Of a stretch of DNA of 39,249 bases, positions 1 through 7,907 are shown piece after piece. The DNA is from JAXLYX01 sp046351215. Lineage in GTDB: Bacteria > Myxococcota_A > Polyangia > Polyangiales > Houyiibacteriaceae. The first letter of the stretch is position 1; every line of letters starts with the position of its first letter. Under the pieces are notes generated by a model. It had not been told where the DNA came from and did no database searches. It saw nothing but the letters and a program-made list of their open reading frames with translations. The DNA lies in contig JAXLYX010000031.1 of assembly GCA_046351215.1 (NCBI GenBank), positions 1 through 39,249 on the forward strand, written 5' to 3'. The translations under genes and the position numbers were made by a program.

Positions 1-7
1 CGCTGAC

Positions 8-1534
8 ATGCTGCTCGGCGTCGTGGCGGACTTCCCTTTCGCCAGCGATGACGACCGGGCGACATTCCTCGGGGCCCTTCTCACGCCTATCGGTCGCTTT
101 GCCTTCGGGGGGCCCGCGCCGATATTTTTGATCGAGGCCAACGTTCGAGGCGCCGGCAAGTCGCTGCTCGCCGACGTCATCGGCATTGTGGCTACCGGTC
201 GAAGTGCGGCTCGCACAGCGTACGTCCATGACGACGCCGAGATGCGAAAGCGCATCACGTCCACAGCCCTCGAGGCCGCGCCGATCGTGCTACTCGACAA
301 CATCCACTCCGTGTTCGGGCTACCGAGCCTGGACGCCGCCGTCACGTCCACGACGTGGAAGGATCGCGTCCTGGGTAAGAGCGAGAACACTGACCCCATC
401 CCGATGCTCACGCTCTGGCTCGCGACGGGGAACAACGTTCAGATCATGGCGGACACGGCCCGGCGCACTGCTCGGATCCGTCTCGAATCGCCGGACGAGC
501 ATCCCGAGGATCGGACCGGCTTCAGGCACCCTGATCTGCTCGCTTACGTGAGGCGGGAACGGCCGCGACTCGTCCAAGCGGCCCTGACCATCCTGCGAGC
601 GTTCTTCGTAGCCAAGGAGCCGACATGCGGACTCCAGCCCTGGGGGTCGTTTGAAGGCTGGTCCGCCGTCATTCGCAACGCCGTCTATTGGACGACGGGA
701 GCCGATCCGAAGGCGAACCAGATCGCACTACGAGCAGAATCGGACACGGAGGCACTAGCCCTAGCGGCGCTGATCGATGGCATGGAACATCTCGACCCCT
801 ACAAGGTCGGGATGACCGCACGTGAAATCCTCGAACGACTGGCGGCCGATTCCGGCGCTCTCGAGGGGATGCGGGAGGCGGTAGAGACTCTGGCCCCATC
901 GGGAAAGGGAGGCGCCCTTCCGACGCCTCGGGGGCTCGCGAAGGCTCTCCAACGCTTCAAGGGCAGGATCGTCGGCGACCGATGTCTCCAATCGCATCCG
1001 TACCAGGGAACGCATCGTTGGAAGGTCGTCCGAGGGGATCCCGTCGGAAGGACGAAGCTCGGTGGGGGTGGTGGGGGTGGTGGTTTTGTTCCGCCTGTCA
1101 CTGGCCCGAATACGCGGGATTCTCAGTGGGAGAGGAGCCCGCAGCAAGCCACGGATCCAACGAAACCCACGGGAGGCGTTCATCTCACTCAGTCTGCCCA
1201 CGAGCCGGGCCTACCCTCCCTGGACGACGATCCGCCTTCAACTGTGACCCTTCCTCGGGAAGGCGACCGAGCCGCTGCGCTCGCGCTCTTGAACTCGGGC
1301 ACTCAAGCGCTAGACGCAAATCCTGCCTCGGGGAGGGAAGATCCGGCTGCTGGCATTCCCGACGACCTTCGCCAGCCGCTCGCCTTTGCCATGGAACGCC
1401 TTGCGCCCGAGAAGCACGAAGCCTGCGCCTACGTCGCCAGGACGTTCCCGGATCGAGCCCGACGGGCAGGGTGCGACATCCGCCAGTGGCAGGCGATCTG
1501 CGCAGCCGAGATGGCCCGGCGGTCGCGTCAGTGA
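8..1534 (+). CDS. Phage/plasmid-type helicase ATPase (D5/primase-C-like), probably 5'-truncated by the window
   Basis: The product resembles the ATPase half of mobile-element primase-helicases. A P-loop (NVRGAGKS, residues 45-52, with N at the usual first Gly), a Walker B strand (VLLDN, about 94-98), a sensor-like WLATGNN (about 137-143) and a following Arg-rich RTARIRLES are visible. These proteins normally carry an N-terminal primase domain. None is seen here, and the frame is open to the window edge, so the true start is probably upstream; the ATG at 8 is only the first visible Met. After about residue 345 comes an octaglycine linker and a low-complexity tail of about 150 residues ending in a small helical segment. 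The role in element replication is inferred from the family. The neighbouring HGG-motif gene and the IS support an accessory element. Fold call fairly sure, exact family not. Confidence 0.65.
   Translation: MLLGVVADFPFASDDDRATFLGALLTPIGRFAFGGPAPIFLIEANVRGAGKSLLADVIGIVATGRSAARTAYVHDDAEMRKRITSTALEAAPIVLLDNIHSVFGLPSLDAAVTSTTWKDRVLGKSENTDPIPMLTLWLATGNNVQIMADTARRTARIRLESPDEHPEDRTGFRHPDLLAYVRRERPRLVQAALTILRAFFVAKEPTCGLQPWGSFEGWSAVIRNAVYWTTGADPKANQIALRAESDTEALALAALIDGMEHLDPYKVGMTAREILERLAADSGALEGMREAVETLAPSGKGGALPTPRGLAKALQRFKGRIVGDRCLQSHPYQGTHRWKVVRGDPVGRTKLGGGGGGGGFVPPVTGPNTRDSQWERSPQQATDPTKPTGGVHLTQSAHEPGLPSLDDDPPSTVTLPREGDRAAALALLNSGTQALDANPASGREDPAAGIPDDLRQPLAFAMERLAPEKHEACAYVARTFPDRARRAGCDIRQWQAICAAEMARRSRQ
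1061..1083 (+). repeat. G-rich tandem repeat encoding polyglycine
   Basis: The + strand shows GGT and GGGGGT units repeated without interruption, encoding eight glycines in the helicase ATPase at about residues 352-359. Runs of five G separated by T and GG could fold as a G-quadruplex or vary in length by slippage. It lies where the ATPase core appears to end and a low-complexity tail begins. Confidence 0.7.
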
Positions 1535-1628
1535 GTACGGAGTAGCACTCGATTGGTTTACCCTGCCTGTGGCACGTTTGACCGCTCGACGCAGCTCGCT
1601 ATTTCGCAGCCAGGGGACACAGGACACC

Positions 1629-2135
1629 ATGCAAAGCAGCGAAGGCAACGGAGCTCGCGGCGCGCCGCCCCGCCGGGGGCTCCAGTCTCGGCTTGCCGAC
1701 CTAGTGGTCGAAATCGCCGTATTCGCCGTGCCGCTGGCCATGGTCGTCGGGGCATTTATTTGGTTTCAGTCTTGGAATGCACAGAGGGCGATGGTTCGTC
1801 GCCACCACCTTGAGGAGCGGTGGTGCTACCGGACCGAGGGAGCGAACGTCGACTACTGTCTGTATACGCGGGCGGACTGCGATGCCTCGCGCGACGCGCG
1901 GGTGACTGCGAGAGGTCGCCGCGGTCCATGGCCCGGTCCCTGTCGTCACGTCGAGCCGCCCTGGTGCTTCTCGCTGCGAGTGCGCGACCCGGACGGCAGA
2001 CACCGGATTGCGTACTCGTGCGGCGCTACCTACGAGGGCTGCGTCAGGAACCGTGACCGCATCCTGACAACCCCTGACGACAAGAGGGCCGAGCGCGGGT
2101 ATCCAGAGCCAACAGGATACTGTTTGCAGCACTAG
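1629..2135 (+). CDS. Small single-pass membrane protein of unknown function, Cys-rich exposed part
   Basis: The 168-residue product has a short basic, Gly/Arg-rich N-terminus, one hydrophobic segment at about residues 28-45 (VEIAVFAVPLAMVVGAFIW) and a polar C-terminal part with about eight cysteines spaced like disulfide pairs. This suggests a bitopic protein with an exported, oxidised domain. I recognise no family. I chose the ATG at 1629 because AGGGGA and AGGA lie just upstream. The open frame extends back to 1386, but that stretch overlaps the end of the helicase gene and reads as low-complexity shadow. It follows the helicase gene in the same direction and may be element cargo. Confidence 0.5.
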   Translation: MQSSEGNGARGAPPRRGLQSRLADLVVEIAVFAVPLAMVVGAFIWFQSWNAQRAMVRRHHLEERWCYRTEGANVDYCLYTRADCDASRDARVTARGRRGPWPGPCRHVEPPWCFSLRVRDPDGRHRIAYSCGATYEGCVRNRDRILTTPDDKRAERGYPEPTGYCLQH

Positions 2136-2259
2136 GCTCGAGGTCACGAATGCCATGCCCAGATGCGAACGCCGAGTTCGCTGGTTGCCAACGCGCGCAC
2201 GATCGACTTTGTACCGCCCAACGCGCGCGAACGACTCTGGCGGGCGCTAGACTGACCGG

Positions 2260-2544
2260 GTGCAGTCGCCTCCGAAGCTCCCCCGCTGGCTGATCCGGCT
2301 CGTTCGCAAGAACCGCCCCCTGTGCAGGGGCCGACGCCGCTCGGACGGCAAGCCCTGCATGTCCCCCGTCGCGATCAAGCCGAACGGCCGACGGGCGAAG
2401 CGGTGTCGTTGGCATGGCGGCCTCTCGACTGGCCCGAGGACGCAAGAAGGGCTCGCAAGGTGCGCGCTGAATCTTCCGTCCGTGCGGGCGGCACGGGGCG
2501 CGATCCTGCAAGGCGCCGTCCAGCCGGCAAGCGCTCACGGCTGA
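2260..2544 (+). CDS. Small HGG-motif protein typical of mobile elements
   Basis: This 94-residue basic protein starts with GTG. It holds the pattern C-x-G-R-R-x-D-G-x-P-C followed by RCRWHGGLSTGPRTQEGL (about residues 48-65). A similar Cys pair plus HGG-S/T-GP-[RK]T-EG signature recurs in small phage and plasmid proteins of unknown function. The spaced Cys and His residues could bind zinc. No Shine-Dalgarno is obvious before the GTG, so the start is uncertain. The 3' end overlaps the convergent lipoprotein gene by 10 bp. Function unknown; the mobile-element link rests on recall of the motif and the neighbourhood. Confidence 0.55.
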   Translation: MQSPPKLPRWLIRLVRKNRPLCRGRRRSDGKPCMSPVAIKPNGRRAKRCRWHGGLSTGPRTQEGLARCALNLPSVRAARGAILQGAVQPASAHG

Positions 2545-3011
2545 AGGTCGGGCGGGAGCTCGGCGAGCCTCTTGTCGGCGACTCGCAGCAACGCCACCTG
2601 GTAGACCTGCCGCCCGCCGTAGACAGGGCTCGTGACGCTGGATGCGCGGACGCCGCCGAACCAGGTCGTCTGATAGGTGGTGCTCGTCCTGGTGGCCACT
2701 ACGGACCGTGACCAGTCTTGGTCGAGGATCAAGTAGTGGGTCGCGCCCCGCTTCGCCGCCTTCCGCGAAATGATGTTCCGGGAGCGAAACTCACGAGCCG
2801 AGAGATCCATCGACACGGTGAGGACGCCGAAGAATGTCACGTTCGAATCGTCCCCAAGCAGTTCGGCGACTTCGATATTCGGCACGTGTACGGCCCGATG
2901 ACAGGGGCGATCGTGGGGACGCTGCGCTCCGACCTGTTCGAAGCGAGAGCGCGGATGGACGCATCCCCCGAGAAGCAGCGCGGCTAGCCCGACCGTTGCG
3001 ATGCGCACCAT
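2535..3011 (-). CDS. Small lipoprotein of unknown function, 58 bp downstream of the IS66 insertion
   Basis: The 158-residue product has a short signal peptide and lipobox (LLLGGC, Cys at residue 17), so it is probably a lipid-anchored envelope protein. The mature part is polar with one region (RGATHYLILDQDWSRSVVATRTSTTYQT) resembling beta-rich lipoproteins that track a heavy-metal- or stress-type fold, but I recognise no named family. The frame runs further upstream into the IS, but that part is not signal-like, so I take the Met at 3011. The IS66 element sits 58 bp upstream of this start. The native promoter may therefore have been displaced, and expression could be lost or driven from the IS. 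Confidence 0.55.
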   Translation of the reverse strand: MVRIATVGLAALLLGGCVHPRSRFEQVGAQRPHDRPCHRAVHVPNIEVAELLGDDSNVTFFGVLTVSMDLSAREFRSRNIISRKAAKRGATHYLILDQDWSRSVVATRTSTTYQTTWFGGVRASSVTSPVYGGRQVYQVALLRVADKRLAELPPDLQP

Positions 3012-3061
3012 GGACCCCCCCGAAACCAAGCCGACGACCCAACCGGCCTCCGACCACCGCA

Positions 3062-3069
3062 GCATAGGC
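3062..3069. repeat. Left target-site duplication of the IS66 element (GCATAGGC)
   Basis: Eight bases, GCATAGGC, directly adjoin the left IS end and recur identically at 5852-5859 beside the right end. Confidence 0.95.
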
Positions 3070-3093
3070 GTAACCGGTACTTGAGCCCCATCT
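3070..3093 (+). repeat. Left terminal inverted repeat of the IS66 element
   Basis: It starts GTAACCGGTAC and ends CCCCATCT. It matches the reverse complement of 5828-5851 at 21 of 24 positions; the mismatches are at repeat positions 12, 15 and 16. Confidence 0.9.
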
Positions 3094-3202
3094 GCCGGGC
3101 GGCGCAGATCGAGGCCACACTCCTCCGGTGCAGCCCTCCACCGGCACCCTCCGTTCGACTCGTCGCCGGCTCCTCGGCCGAGCGTCGAGCTGCGCGCGGG
3201 GA

Positions 3203-4996
3203 TCAGGACCCGTGGGCGGGCGGGACGTCGATGACGCCCACGGGCCTGCGAAGTTGCTCGAGGTCGAGCGTCGCACGAGTGGCGGCCCAATACTTGGGCG
3301 CGAGCTCGAGGAAGCGGTCTCGGGGCCAGAACGGCAGCAGCCGGATCAGGTCTCGGAGGTAGGGCTCCGGGTCGAGGTTGTGCAGACGCGCGGAGGCCAC
3401 GAGGGAGAGGATGTGGCCGGCGCTCTCGGCGTGCTCGTCACTGCCCGCGAAGAGGGCCGCGTCGCGGATCAGGACGACCTTTCGAAGAGCGCTCTCGGTG
3501 TGGTTGTTGTCGAGGCGCAGGCGTCCATCGTCGAGGAACGCCGTGAGCGCCCCGCGTTGCCTCACGGCGTAGCCGAGGGCGCTGCGCAGCGAGCCGCGCG
3601 CGTGCTTGACCTTCTGGTGCTCGACCAAGGCGAACTCGAAGAAGGCGTCCACGTGAGGACGGAGGTGGCGGTCGCGCAGCTCCTTGATCTTCGAGGGCGG
3701 GTGCTTCCGATACTCGGCATCGAGCTCGAAGATGCGAGCGATCCGCATCAGCGCTTCGCGCGCGACGACGTGGCCTCCGAACGCCGCCTCCCAGAATTTC
3801 CTCCGCAGGTGGCTCCAGCATCCGGTCTCGACTCGGTCGCATCCGTCGTCGTCGGGGTCGTCGGGGTCGGGAGGCCGAAAGAGCGCGTCGTACACGCTCT
3901 TGGCGTCGGCCTGCACGTAGCCTTCGAACCCACGGAACATCGCGCGGACCTCGGCGCTGGTTTCCTTCGCCTTGAACTCGAAGAAGATGTGGTCGCGGTC
4001 GGCGAGCAGCGCGAAGTAGTGGCCGCGGCGACAGGGCCGCCTCTTCCCATCCTCCGACGGTCCGGGCTGAATCGCGAAGCCGGTGGCGTCGGTTGCGATG
4101 CAGAAGGCGGTGGCGAATGCCTCCTCGCGCGCCGCGTGGACGACGGTCGCGCCGAAGATGGCGCCGAGCTCCTCGACCCATCGGCACATCTGGCCGCGAG
4201 CGATCTTCAGACCGAGGCGGTCGAAGATCTGCTCGAGACGGTAGAGCGGAAGACCGTGGCAGTACTTCGAGGTCAGGATGTGGGCGAGCGTGTCCGCCGT
4301 CGCGATGCAGCGAGGGAGAAGCTCCGCCGGAACCGCGGCGGTCTCGAGCTCGGTCGCACCCTGGGCCGTCGTCGCCGCGTACGTGATGCGCACCGTCTCG
4401 ACGCGACGAAATCCACCACGCTCCCAGCCGACCTTCGAGCTCTTCTCAGTGCCGACACGCTTGGCCTTGCCCTCGGCGACGAGCTTCTCGAAGAGCGGGT
4501 CGACGACCTCGACGCGCACGACCGGCAACGTCGCCTCGTCGATGTCCTCGAGATTCCGGCGACCCGTGGGCGGCGCCTTGCGGTTCTTGCGACGGTCGTT
4601 CTTCTTCCCGCGGTCGCGCGGGTCTCCTTCGTTCGAAGAACCGTCGGTCCCTGCGGCGAGCGCCTCGGCGGTTGCCTTCTCGAACGCATCCACGTCGAGC
4701 GTGTCGGCCATCCGGTTGAGCAGCGCTAGCTTCTCGCTGAACTCGAGCTTCAGCTGGTGGGTGTCGACCCGCTCCGCCGTGGCGACGAAGATGCGACGCC
4801 TCAGGAGCTCGACTTCCTGCCGGAGGGCTTGGTACGCCGAGCGCAGCGCATCTCGCTCTCCGCGTACCTTCGCGAGCTCTGCTTCGCGACGGGCGAGCTC
4901 CGCCTCGCGTTGAGCTAGGTTCGCCTCGAGCTCCGAGAGCCGACGACGAACCTGCTCGTCGTTCATCTCGTGGGAGCCATGGCGAGCGGAAGTCAT
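3203..4996 (-). CDS. tnpC: IS66-family transposase (TnpC, DDE)
   Basis: This 597-residue protein has the full IS66 layout. An N-terminal coiled coil of ELARREAEL-type heptads (about 15-75) is followed by a basic linker, a helix-turn-helix/zinc-finger region, and a DDE catalytic core. Core motifs are IATDATGF (first Asp near residue 298), YVQADAKSVYD (second Asp near 363) and NNHTESALR (Glu near 498). The IS66 C-terminal domain (LHNLDPEPYLRDLIRLLPFWP) is intact. The length is slightly above the usual 500-550. Two starts are possible (4996 or the Met at 4966); neither has a strong ribosome site. It probably acts with the two accessory proteins encoded upstream in the same transcript. Confidence 0.95.
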   Translation of the reverse strand: MTSARHGSHEMNDEQVRRRLSELEANLAQREAELARREAELAKVRGERDALRSAYQALRQEVELLRRRIFVATAERVDTHQLKLEFSEKLALLNRMADTLDVDAFEKATAEALAAGTDGSSNEGDPRDRGKKNDRRKNRKAPPTGRRNLEDIDEATLPVVRVEVVDPLFEKLVAEGKAKRVGTEKSSKVGWERGGFRRVETVRITYAATTAQGATELETAAVPAELLPRCIATADTLAHILTSKYCHGLPLYRLEQIFDRLGLKIARGQMCRWVEELGAIFGATVVHAAREEAFATAFCIATDATGFAIQPGPSEDGKRRPCRRGHYFALLADRDHIFFEFKAKETSAEVRAMFRGFEGYVQADAKSVYDALFRPPDPDDPDDDGCDRVETGCWSHLRRKFWEAAFGGHVVAREALMRIARIFELDAEYRKHPPSKIKELRDRHLRPHVDAFFEFALVEHQKVKHARGSLRSALGYAVRQRGALTAFLDDGRLRLDNNHTESALRKVVLIRDAALFAGSDEHAESAGHILSLVASARLHNLDPEPYLRDLIRLLPFWPRDRFLELAPKYWAATRATLDLEQLRRPVGVIDVPPAHGS

Positions 4997-5064
4997 CGCG
5001 CCCGTGGTCTACCTCGAACTGCGATCGCGTCGAGCGACTTCGAACCTGAAATCGCCGGCGATCG

Positions 5065-5427
5065 TCAGTGCGTTCGGGGCTTCGTCGCGCGCGGCTTCGG
5101 AGTCCCGTCCGGCACCGACACATCGATGCCGTCGAGGAGCGCGTCGAGGTCGTGCTCCTCGATCTCGATCGCGACGGTGCGCTCGTCCGTCGGCGTGGGG
5201 ATCGGGAATCGACCGCGGTCGAGCCGCTTGTAGAAGAGGCACATCCCGGAGCCGTCGTAGAAGAGAATCTTCAGGGCGTCGCGACGACGGCCGAAGAACA
5301 CGATCAGGGCCCCGGACCGCGCATCTCGGCCAACTCGCTCGAGAGCCACGTTCGAGAGGCGGTCGAAGCTCCACCGAAGGTCGATCGGTTCGAGACAGAG
5401 GAACACCTCGACGCCGTGCGGGATCAC
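5065..5427 (-). CDS. tnpB: IS66-family Orf2 protein (TnpB)
   Basis: The 120-residue product shows the hallmarks of the IS66 Orf2 family: an LEPIDLRWSFDRLSNV-type N-terminus, then the GALIVFFGRRRDALKILFYDGSGMC-like core and the YKRLDRGRFPIP segment. These proteins are needed for transposition of many IS66 elements, but their biochemical role is not settled. The start overlaps the stop of the preceding accessory ORF by four bases (ATGA, 5424-5427), implying translational coupling. The gap to tnpC is 68 bp. Length is normal for the family. Confidence 0.93.
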   Translation of the reverse strand: MIPHGVEVFLCLEPIDLRWSFDRLSNVALERVGRDARSGALIVFFGRRRDALKILFYDGSGMCLFYKRLDRGRFPIPTPTDERTVAIEIEEHDLDALLDGIDVSVPDGTPKPRATKPRTH

Positions 5428-5798
5428 TCAGCACCGTCCTTCGTGGTCGCTCGCGCGACGGCGATGAGCACGGACTCGAGGCGCTCGACATCGAGCGTCG
5501 AGGGCACGTGGACCTTCACGGAGCCTGCCTCGATCACGATCAACGCGTTCGCCGACGCCCCCGACTCCGCGTCCGCTGCGCGCCGCGGCGCATCGGATCG
5601 CCCTCGTGAACGGACCACTCGGGCGATCCGATGCGTCTTCGCCGAGCGGACCGGCTCCGCCTCCCCGAGCTTCTTCACCCAGTACCCCAACGCCGACCTC
5701 GTGAACCCCTTCCCGCGGCAGTAGTCCGCTGGACCCTGACCGCTCGCGCGCCACTCCCGAACCCGCTCCTGCCAGACCTCGCGCTTTTCCATGCGCAC
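5424..5798 (-). CDS. tnpA: IS66-family accessory protein (TnpA-like)
   Basis: The 124-residue protein is the first gene of the IS66 operon. Its N-terminal part (WQERVREWRASGQGPADYCRGKGF, then ALGYWVKKL) matches the IS66 insertion-element accessory family and resembles a helix-turn-helix DNA-binding region. The middle is Arg-rich and probably disordered. The C-terminal VKVHVPSTLDVERLESVL segment is typical of the family. It lies just inside the right inverted repeat and overlaps tnpB by ATGA. Confidence 0.9.
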   Translation of the reverse strand: MRMEKREVWQERVREWRASGQGPADYCRGKGFTRSALGYWVKKLGEAEPVRSAKTHRIARVVRSRGRSDAPRRAADAESGASANALIVIEAGSVKVHVPSTLDVERLESVLIAVARATTKDGAE

Positions 5799-5827
5799 GA
5801 TCGTGGGCCGCGTTGATCAGCCGGGGG

Positions 5828-5851
5828 AGATGGGGTCCACGTACCGGTTAC
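5828..5851 (-). repeat. Right terminal inverted repeat of the IS66 element
   Basis: The outer end reads GTAACCGGTAC on the minus strand, followed by GTGGA and CCCCATCT. It matches the left repeat at 21 of 24 positions. Confidence 0.9.
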
Positions 5852-5859
5852 GCATAGGC
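5852..5859. repeat. Right target-site duplication of the IS66 element (GCATAGGC)
   Basis: An exact copy of the eight bases at 3062-3069, directly abutting the right IS end. Confidence 0.95.
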
Positions 5860-6174
5860 CACGCGCCGACGAATCGCGGTCGCAATAGGTGCGTGCTGTT
5901 GCAACCAACCCCCCCGATCGGGTTAGGCGCACCGTCAGTCGGTTTGTTCGGCGACTCTCAGACCGCACGCGGCCCCTCACACTCGCAGGGAGGACCAAGG
6001 CCCGATCGCGTCGCCCCACGTTGCACGCCACAACGTGACTACCAAGTGACTCAAGAACCGTCGGACACCACAAACACAAGGATCTGCCAAGAAAACGGCC
6101 GCATAGTGAACCTGGCGGGCCTACTCTGGAAGCAGGTGCATCAGGTCGAAGGGTTCTGAACCCCTCTCGGCGAA
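5860..6174. other. Stretch without a convincing gene between the IS and the chromosomal operon
   Basis: These roughly 315 bases have a patchier composition than their surroundings, with A-rich pieces around 6060-6110, and no coding signal I trust. A 13-bp palindrome, GGGTTC-T-GAACCC, lies at 6151-6163. It recalls the T-arm of a tRNA, but I cannot fold a tRNA around it. This may be the edge of the accessory segment. Confidence 0.4.
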
Positions 6175-6220
6175 GGAACGAAGGTCCGCCGAGCCTCCGC
6201 CCGGCGGGCCTCTTCGTTCC
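6175..6220 (-). terminator. Large hairpin after the aidB-like gene, probable terminator
   Basis: A long near-perfect inverted repeat pairs GGAACGAAG (6175-6183) with CTTCGTTCC (6212-6220), and continues inward through CCGCCG/CGGCGG with single-base bulges. It starts four bases past the stop of the aidB-like gene on the minus strand. There is no clear T-run on either side, so it may work as a stem-only or bidirectional terminator, or as a 3'-end stabiliser. Confidence 0.65.
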
Positions 6221-6224
6221 GTCC

Positions 6225-7907
6225 TCAGCCCGCGCGCGGCATCGCGCGGTCGACGATGGCGCGGAAGTCCACGTCCCGCGGCAGCGTGCCGTAGCTGTGG
6301 GCGCCCACCTGCTCGAGACGCGAGCGGCAGAAAGCGTCGGCCACGGCGGCGGGCGCGTGCCGCACGAGCAGGGAGGCCTCTAGGGCGAGCGCCATCCGGT
6401 CGACGATCTCGCGAGCGCGGAGCTCGAGGTCGCCGAGGTCGCGGAAAGACTTCCCGAGCTCGGCGACGTAGCGATCGAGGCTCGCGTTCCCACCCTTCGC
6501 GTGCCCGAGCTCGGCGAAGAAGGCGTGCACGACGCTCGGCGTCTTCTGCATCGCGCGAAGCACGTCGAGGCATTGGACGTTGCCGCTGCCCTCCCAGATC
6601 GCGTTCACCGGCGACTCCCGGAAGAGGCGCGGCATCATGCTGTCCTCCATGACGCCGCTGCCGCCGATGCACTCCATCGCCTCGTAGGCGTGGTTCGGCG
6701 TCCGCTTGCAGATCCAGTACTTGCCGACGGCCGTGCCGAGTCGGACGAGGAGATCCTCTTGCTCCTCGTCGCGATGGTCCATCGCGCGCGCGATGCGCAT
6801 CGTGAGCGCGAGCGCGGCCTCTTGCTCGATCACGAGGTCCGCGAGCACGTTCTGCATGAGCGGCTGATCGACGAGGAGCTTGCCGAAGGCCTTCCGATGG
6901 GCCGTGTGATGGAGCGCCTGCGTCACCGCCATGCGCATCCCGGCGCTCGAGCCGATCATGCAGTCGAAGCGGGTCATCGAGACCATCTCGATGATCGTCC
7001 GGACGCCGCGCCCTTCCTCGCCGACGAGGAAGCCGAGCGCCCCGCGGAGCTCCGTCTCGCTCGAGGCGTTCGAGACGTTGCCCATCTTCCGCTTGAGCCG
7101 GAGCACCTGCAGCGGGTTCTTCGTCCCGTCCGGGCGCCATCGCGGCACGAGGAAGCACGAGAGCCCCTCGGGCGCCTGCGCGAGCACGAGGAAGGCGTCG
7201 CACATCGGGGCCGAGACGAAGAACTTGTGGCCGACGAGCTCGTACGCCTGCCCGGGTCCGCCCTGCCCCACCGGATACGCACGCGTCGAGTTCGCGCGGA
7301 CGTCGGAGCCGCCCTGCTTCTCGGTCATCGCCATCCCGATGGTCAGACCGGCCTTCTGCTCGGCGGGGACGTTGCGCGGATCGTAGACGCGCGACGTGAT
7401 GCGCGGCTCGTACGCCTTCGCCAGATCCGGTTGGACCCGCAACGAAGGGACGCAGGCGAAGGTCATGGTGATCGGGCAGCCGTGTCCGGCCTCGACCTGC
7501 GCCTGGAAGTAGTACTTGGCCGCCCGCGCGACGTGGGCACCGGGCTTCGGATCGGTCCAGGGCGACGAGTGCAGCCCCTGCTCGACCGCCGTGCGCATCA
7601 GCGTGTGGTAGGCCGGATGGAACTTCACGAGGTCGATGCGACGGCCGAAGCGATCGTGGGTGTGGAGCTCGGGGGCGTGGTGGTTCGCGAGCTGTCCGAG
7701 CTCGAGGTACTCGGCGGTGCCGGCGTGCTTGCCGAACGCGGCGACGTCGGGGACGGCCCAGCCGGCGCCCTCTCTCTCCACGGCCTCGCGGAGCGCGGCA
7801 TCCTCGGCATACATGTCGTAGTCGACGAGCTCGTGCGGCTGGTTCTCGACCTCGTGCGTGGAGGCGAGGAAGCGATCGGCCTGGGAGGTCTCGTGCTTCG
7901 CGTTCAT
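6225..7907 (-). CDS. AidB-family acyl-CoA dehydrogenase
   Basis: The 560-residue flavoenzyme matches the AidB branch of acyl-CoA dehydrogenases, whose E. coli member is about 541 residues. It has the N-terminal ENQPHELVDYDMY region of that branch, the flavin-binding MTEKQGGSDVRANSTRAY motif in the middle beta-barrel domain, and the C-terminal helical domain with YEAMECIGGSGVMEDSMMPRLFRESPVNAIWEGSGNV, conserved in the family. AidB proteins bind FAD and DNA and oxidise isovaleryl-CoA weakly. Many homologues are probably lipid catabolic enzymes, so DNA repair should not be assumed. I chose the ATG at 7907 because it has GGAG upstream and overlaps the paaX-like stop as ATGA, implying coupled translation and control by that regulator. 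A large hairpin follows. Confidence 0.9.
   Translation of the reverse strand: MNAKHETSQADRFLASTHEVENQPHELVDYDMYAEDAALREAVEREGAGWAVPDVAAFGKHAGTAEYLELGQLANHHAPELHTHDRFGRRIDLVKFHPAYHTLMRTAVEQGLHSSPWTDPKPGAHVARAAKYYFQAQVEAGHGCPITMTFACVPSLRVQPDLAKAYEPRITSRVYDPRNVPAEQKAGLTIGMAMTEKQGGSDVRANSTRAYPVGQGGPGQAYELVGHKFFVSAPMCDAFLVLAQAPEGLSCFLVPRWRPDGTKNPLQVLRLKRKMGNVSNASSETELRGALGFLVGEEGRGVRTIIEMVSMTRFDCMIGSSAGMRMAVTQALHHTAHRKAFGKLLVDQPLMQNVLADLVIEQEAALALTMRIARAMDHRDEEQEDLLVRLGTAVGKYWICKRTPNHAYEAMECIGGSGVMEDSMMPRLFRESPVNAIWEGSGNVQCLDVLRAMQKTPSVVHAFFAELGHAKGGNASLDRYVAELGKSFRDLGDLELRAREIVDRMALALEASLLVRHAPAAVADAFCRSRLEQVGAHSYGTLPRDVDFRAIVDRAMPRAG

Larger units (their letters stand above)
3070..5851 (-). mobile_element. 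Complete IS66-family insertion sequence, 2782 bp
   Basis: Three genes on the minus strand (accessory tnpA-like, tnpB/Orf2, and the tnpC transposase) lie between imperfect 24-bp inverted repeats beginning GTAACCGGTAC. The ends are flanked by an identical 8-bp sequence, GCATAGGC (3062-3069 and 5852-5859). Three-gene organisation, GTAA ends and 8-bp duplications are all typical of IS66. All ORFs are open and the duplication is perfect, so insertion looks recent and the element may still be active. It landed between the small lipoprotein gene and a stretch without genes. Confidence 0.95.

Noticed and set aside
2188..2228. Two copies of CCAACGCGCGC, 30 bp apart, before the HGG-motif gene
   Set aside because: An 11-bp direct repeat, possibly a regulatory or replication site, but the GC-rich content makes chance likely and there is no third copy.
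3128..4729. A 533-residue plus-strand open frame inside the IS
   Set aside because: Antisense to the IS66 transposase, with no domain of its own.
5791..6159. A plus-strand frame of 122 codons beginning inside the IS end and crossing the target duplication
   Set aside because: It starts inside the IS terminal region and has no family similarity I can name; the tail (NTRICQENGRIVNLAGLLWKQ) looks oddly protein-like but cannot be assigned.
6135..6170. Possible tRNA 3' end (GGGTTC-T-GAACCC)
   Set aside because: No acceptor, D or anticodon arms can be folded around it; only the T-arm-like palindrome is present.
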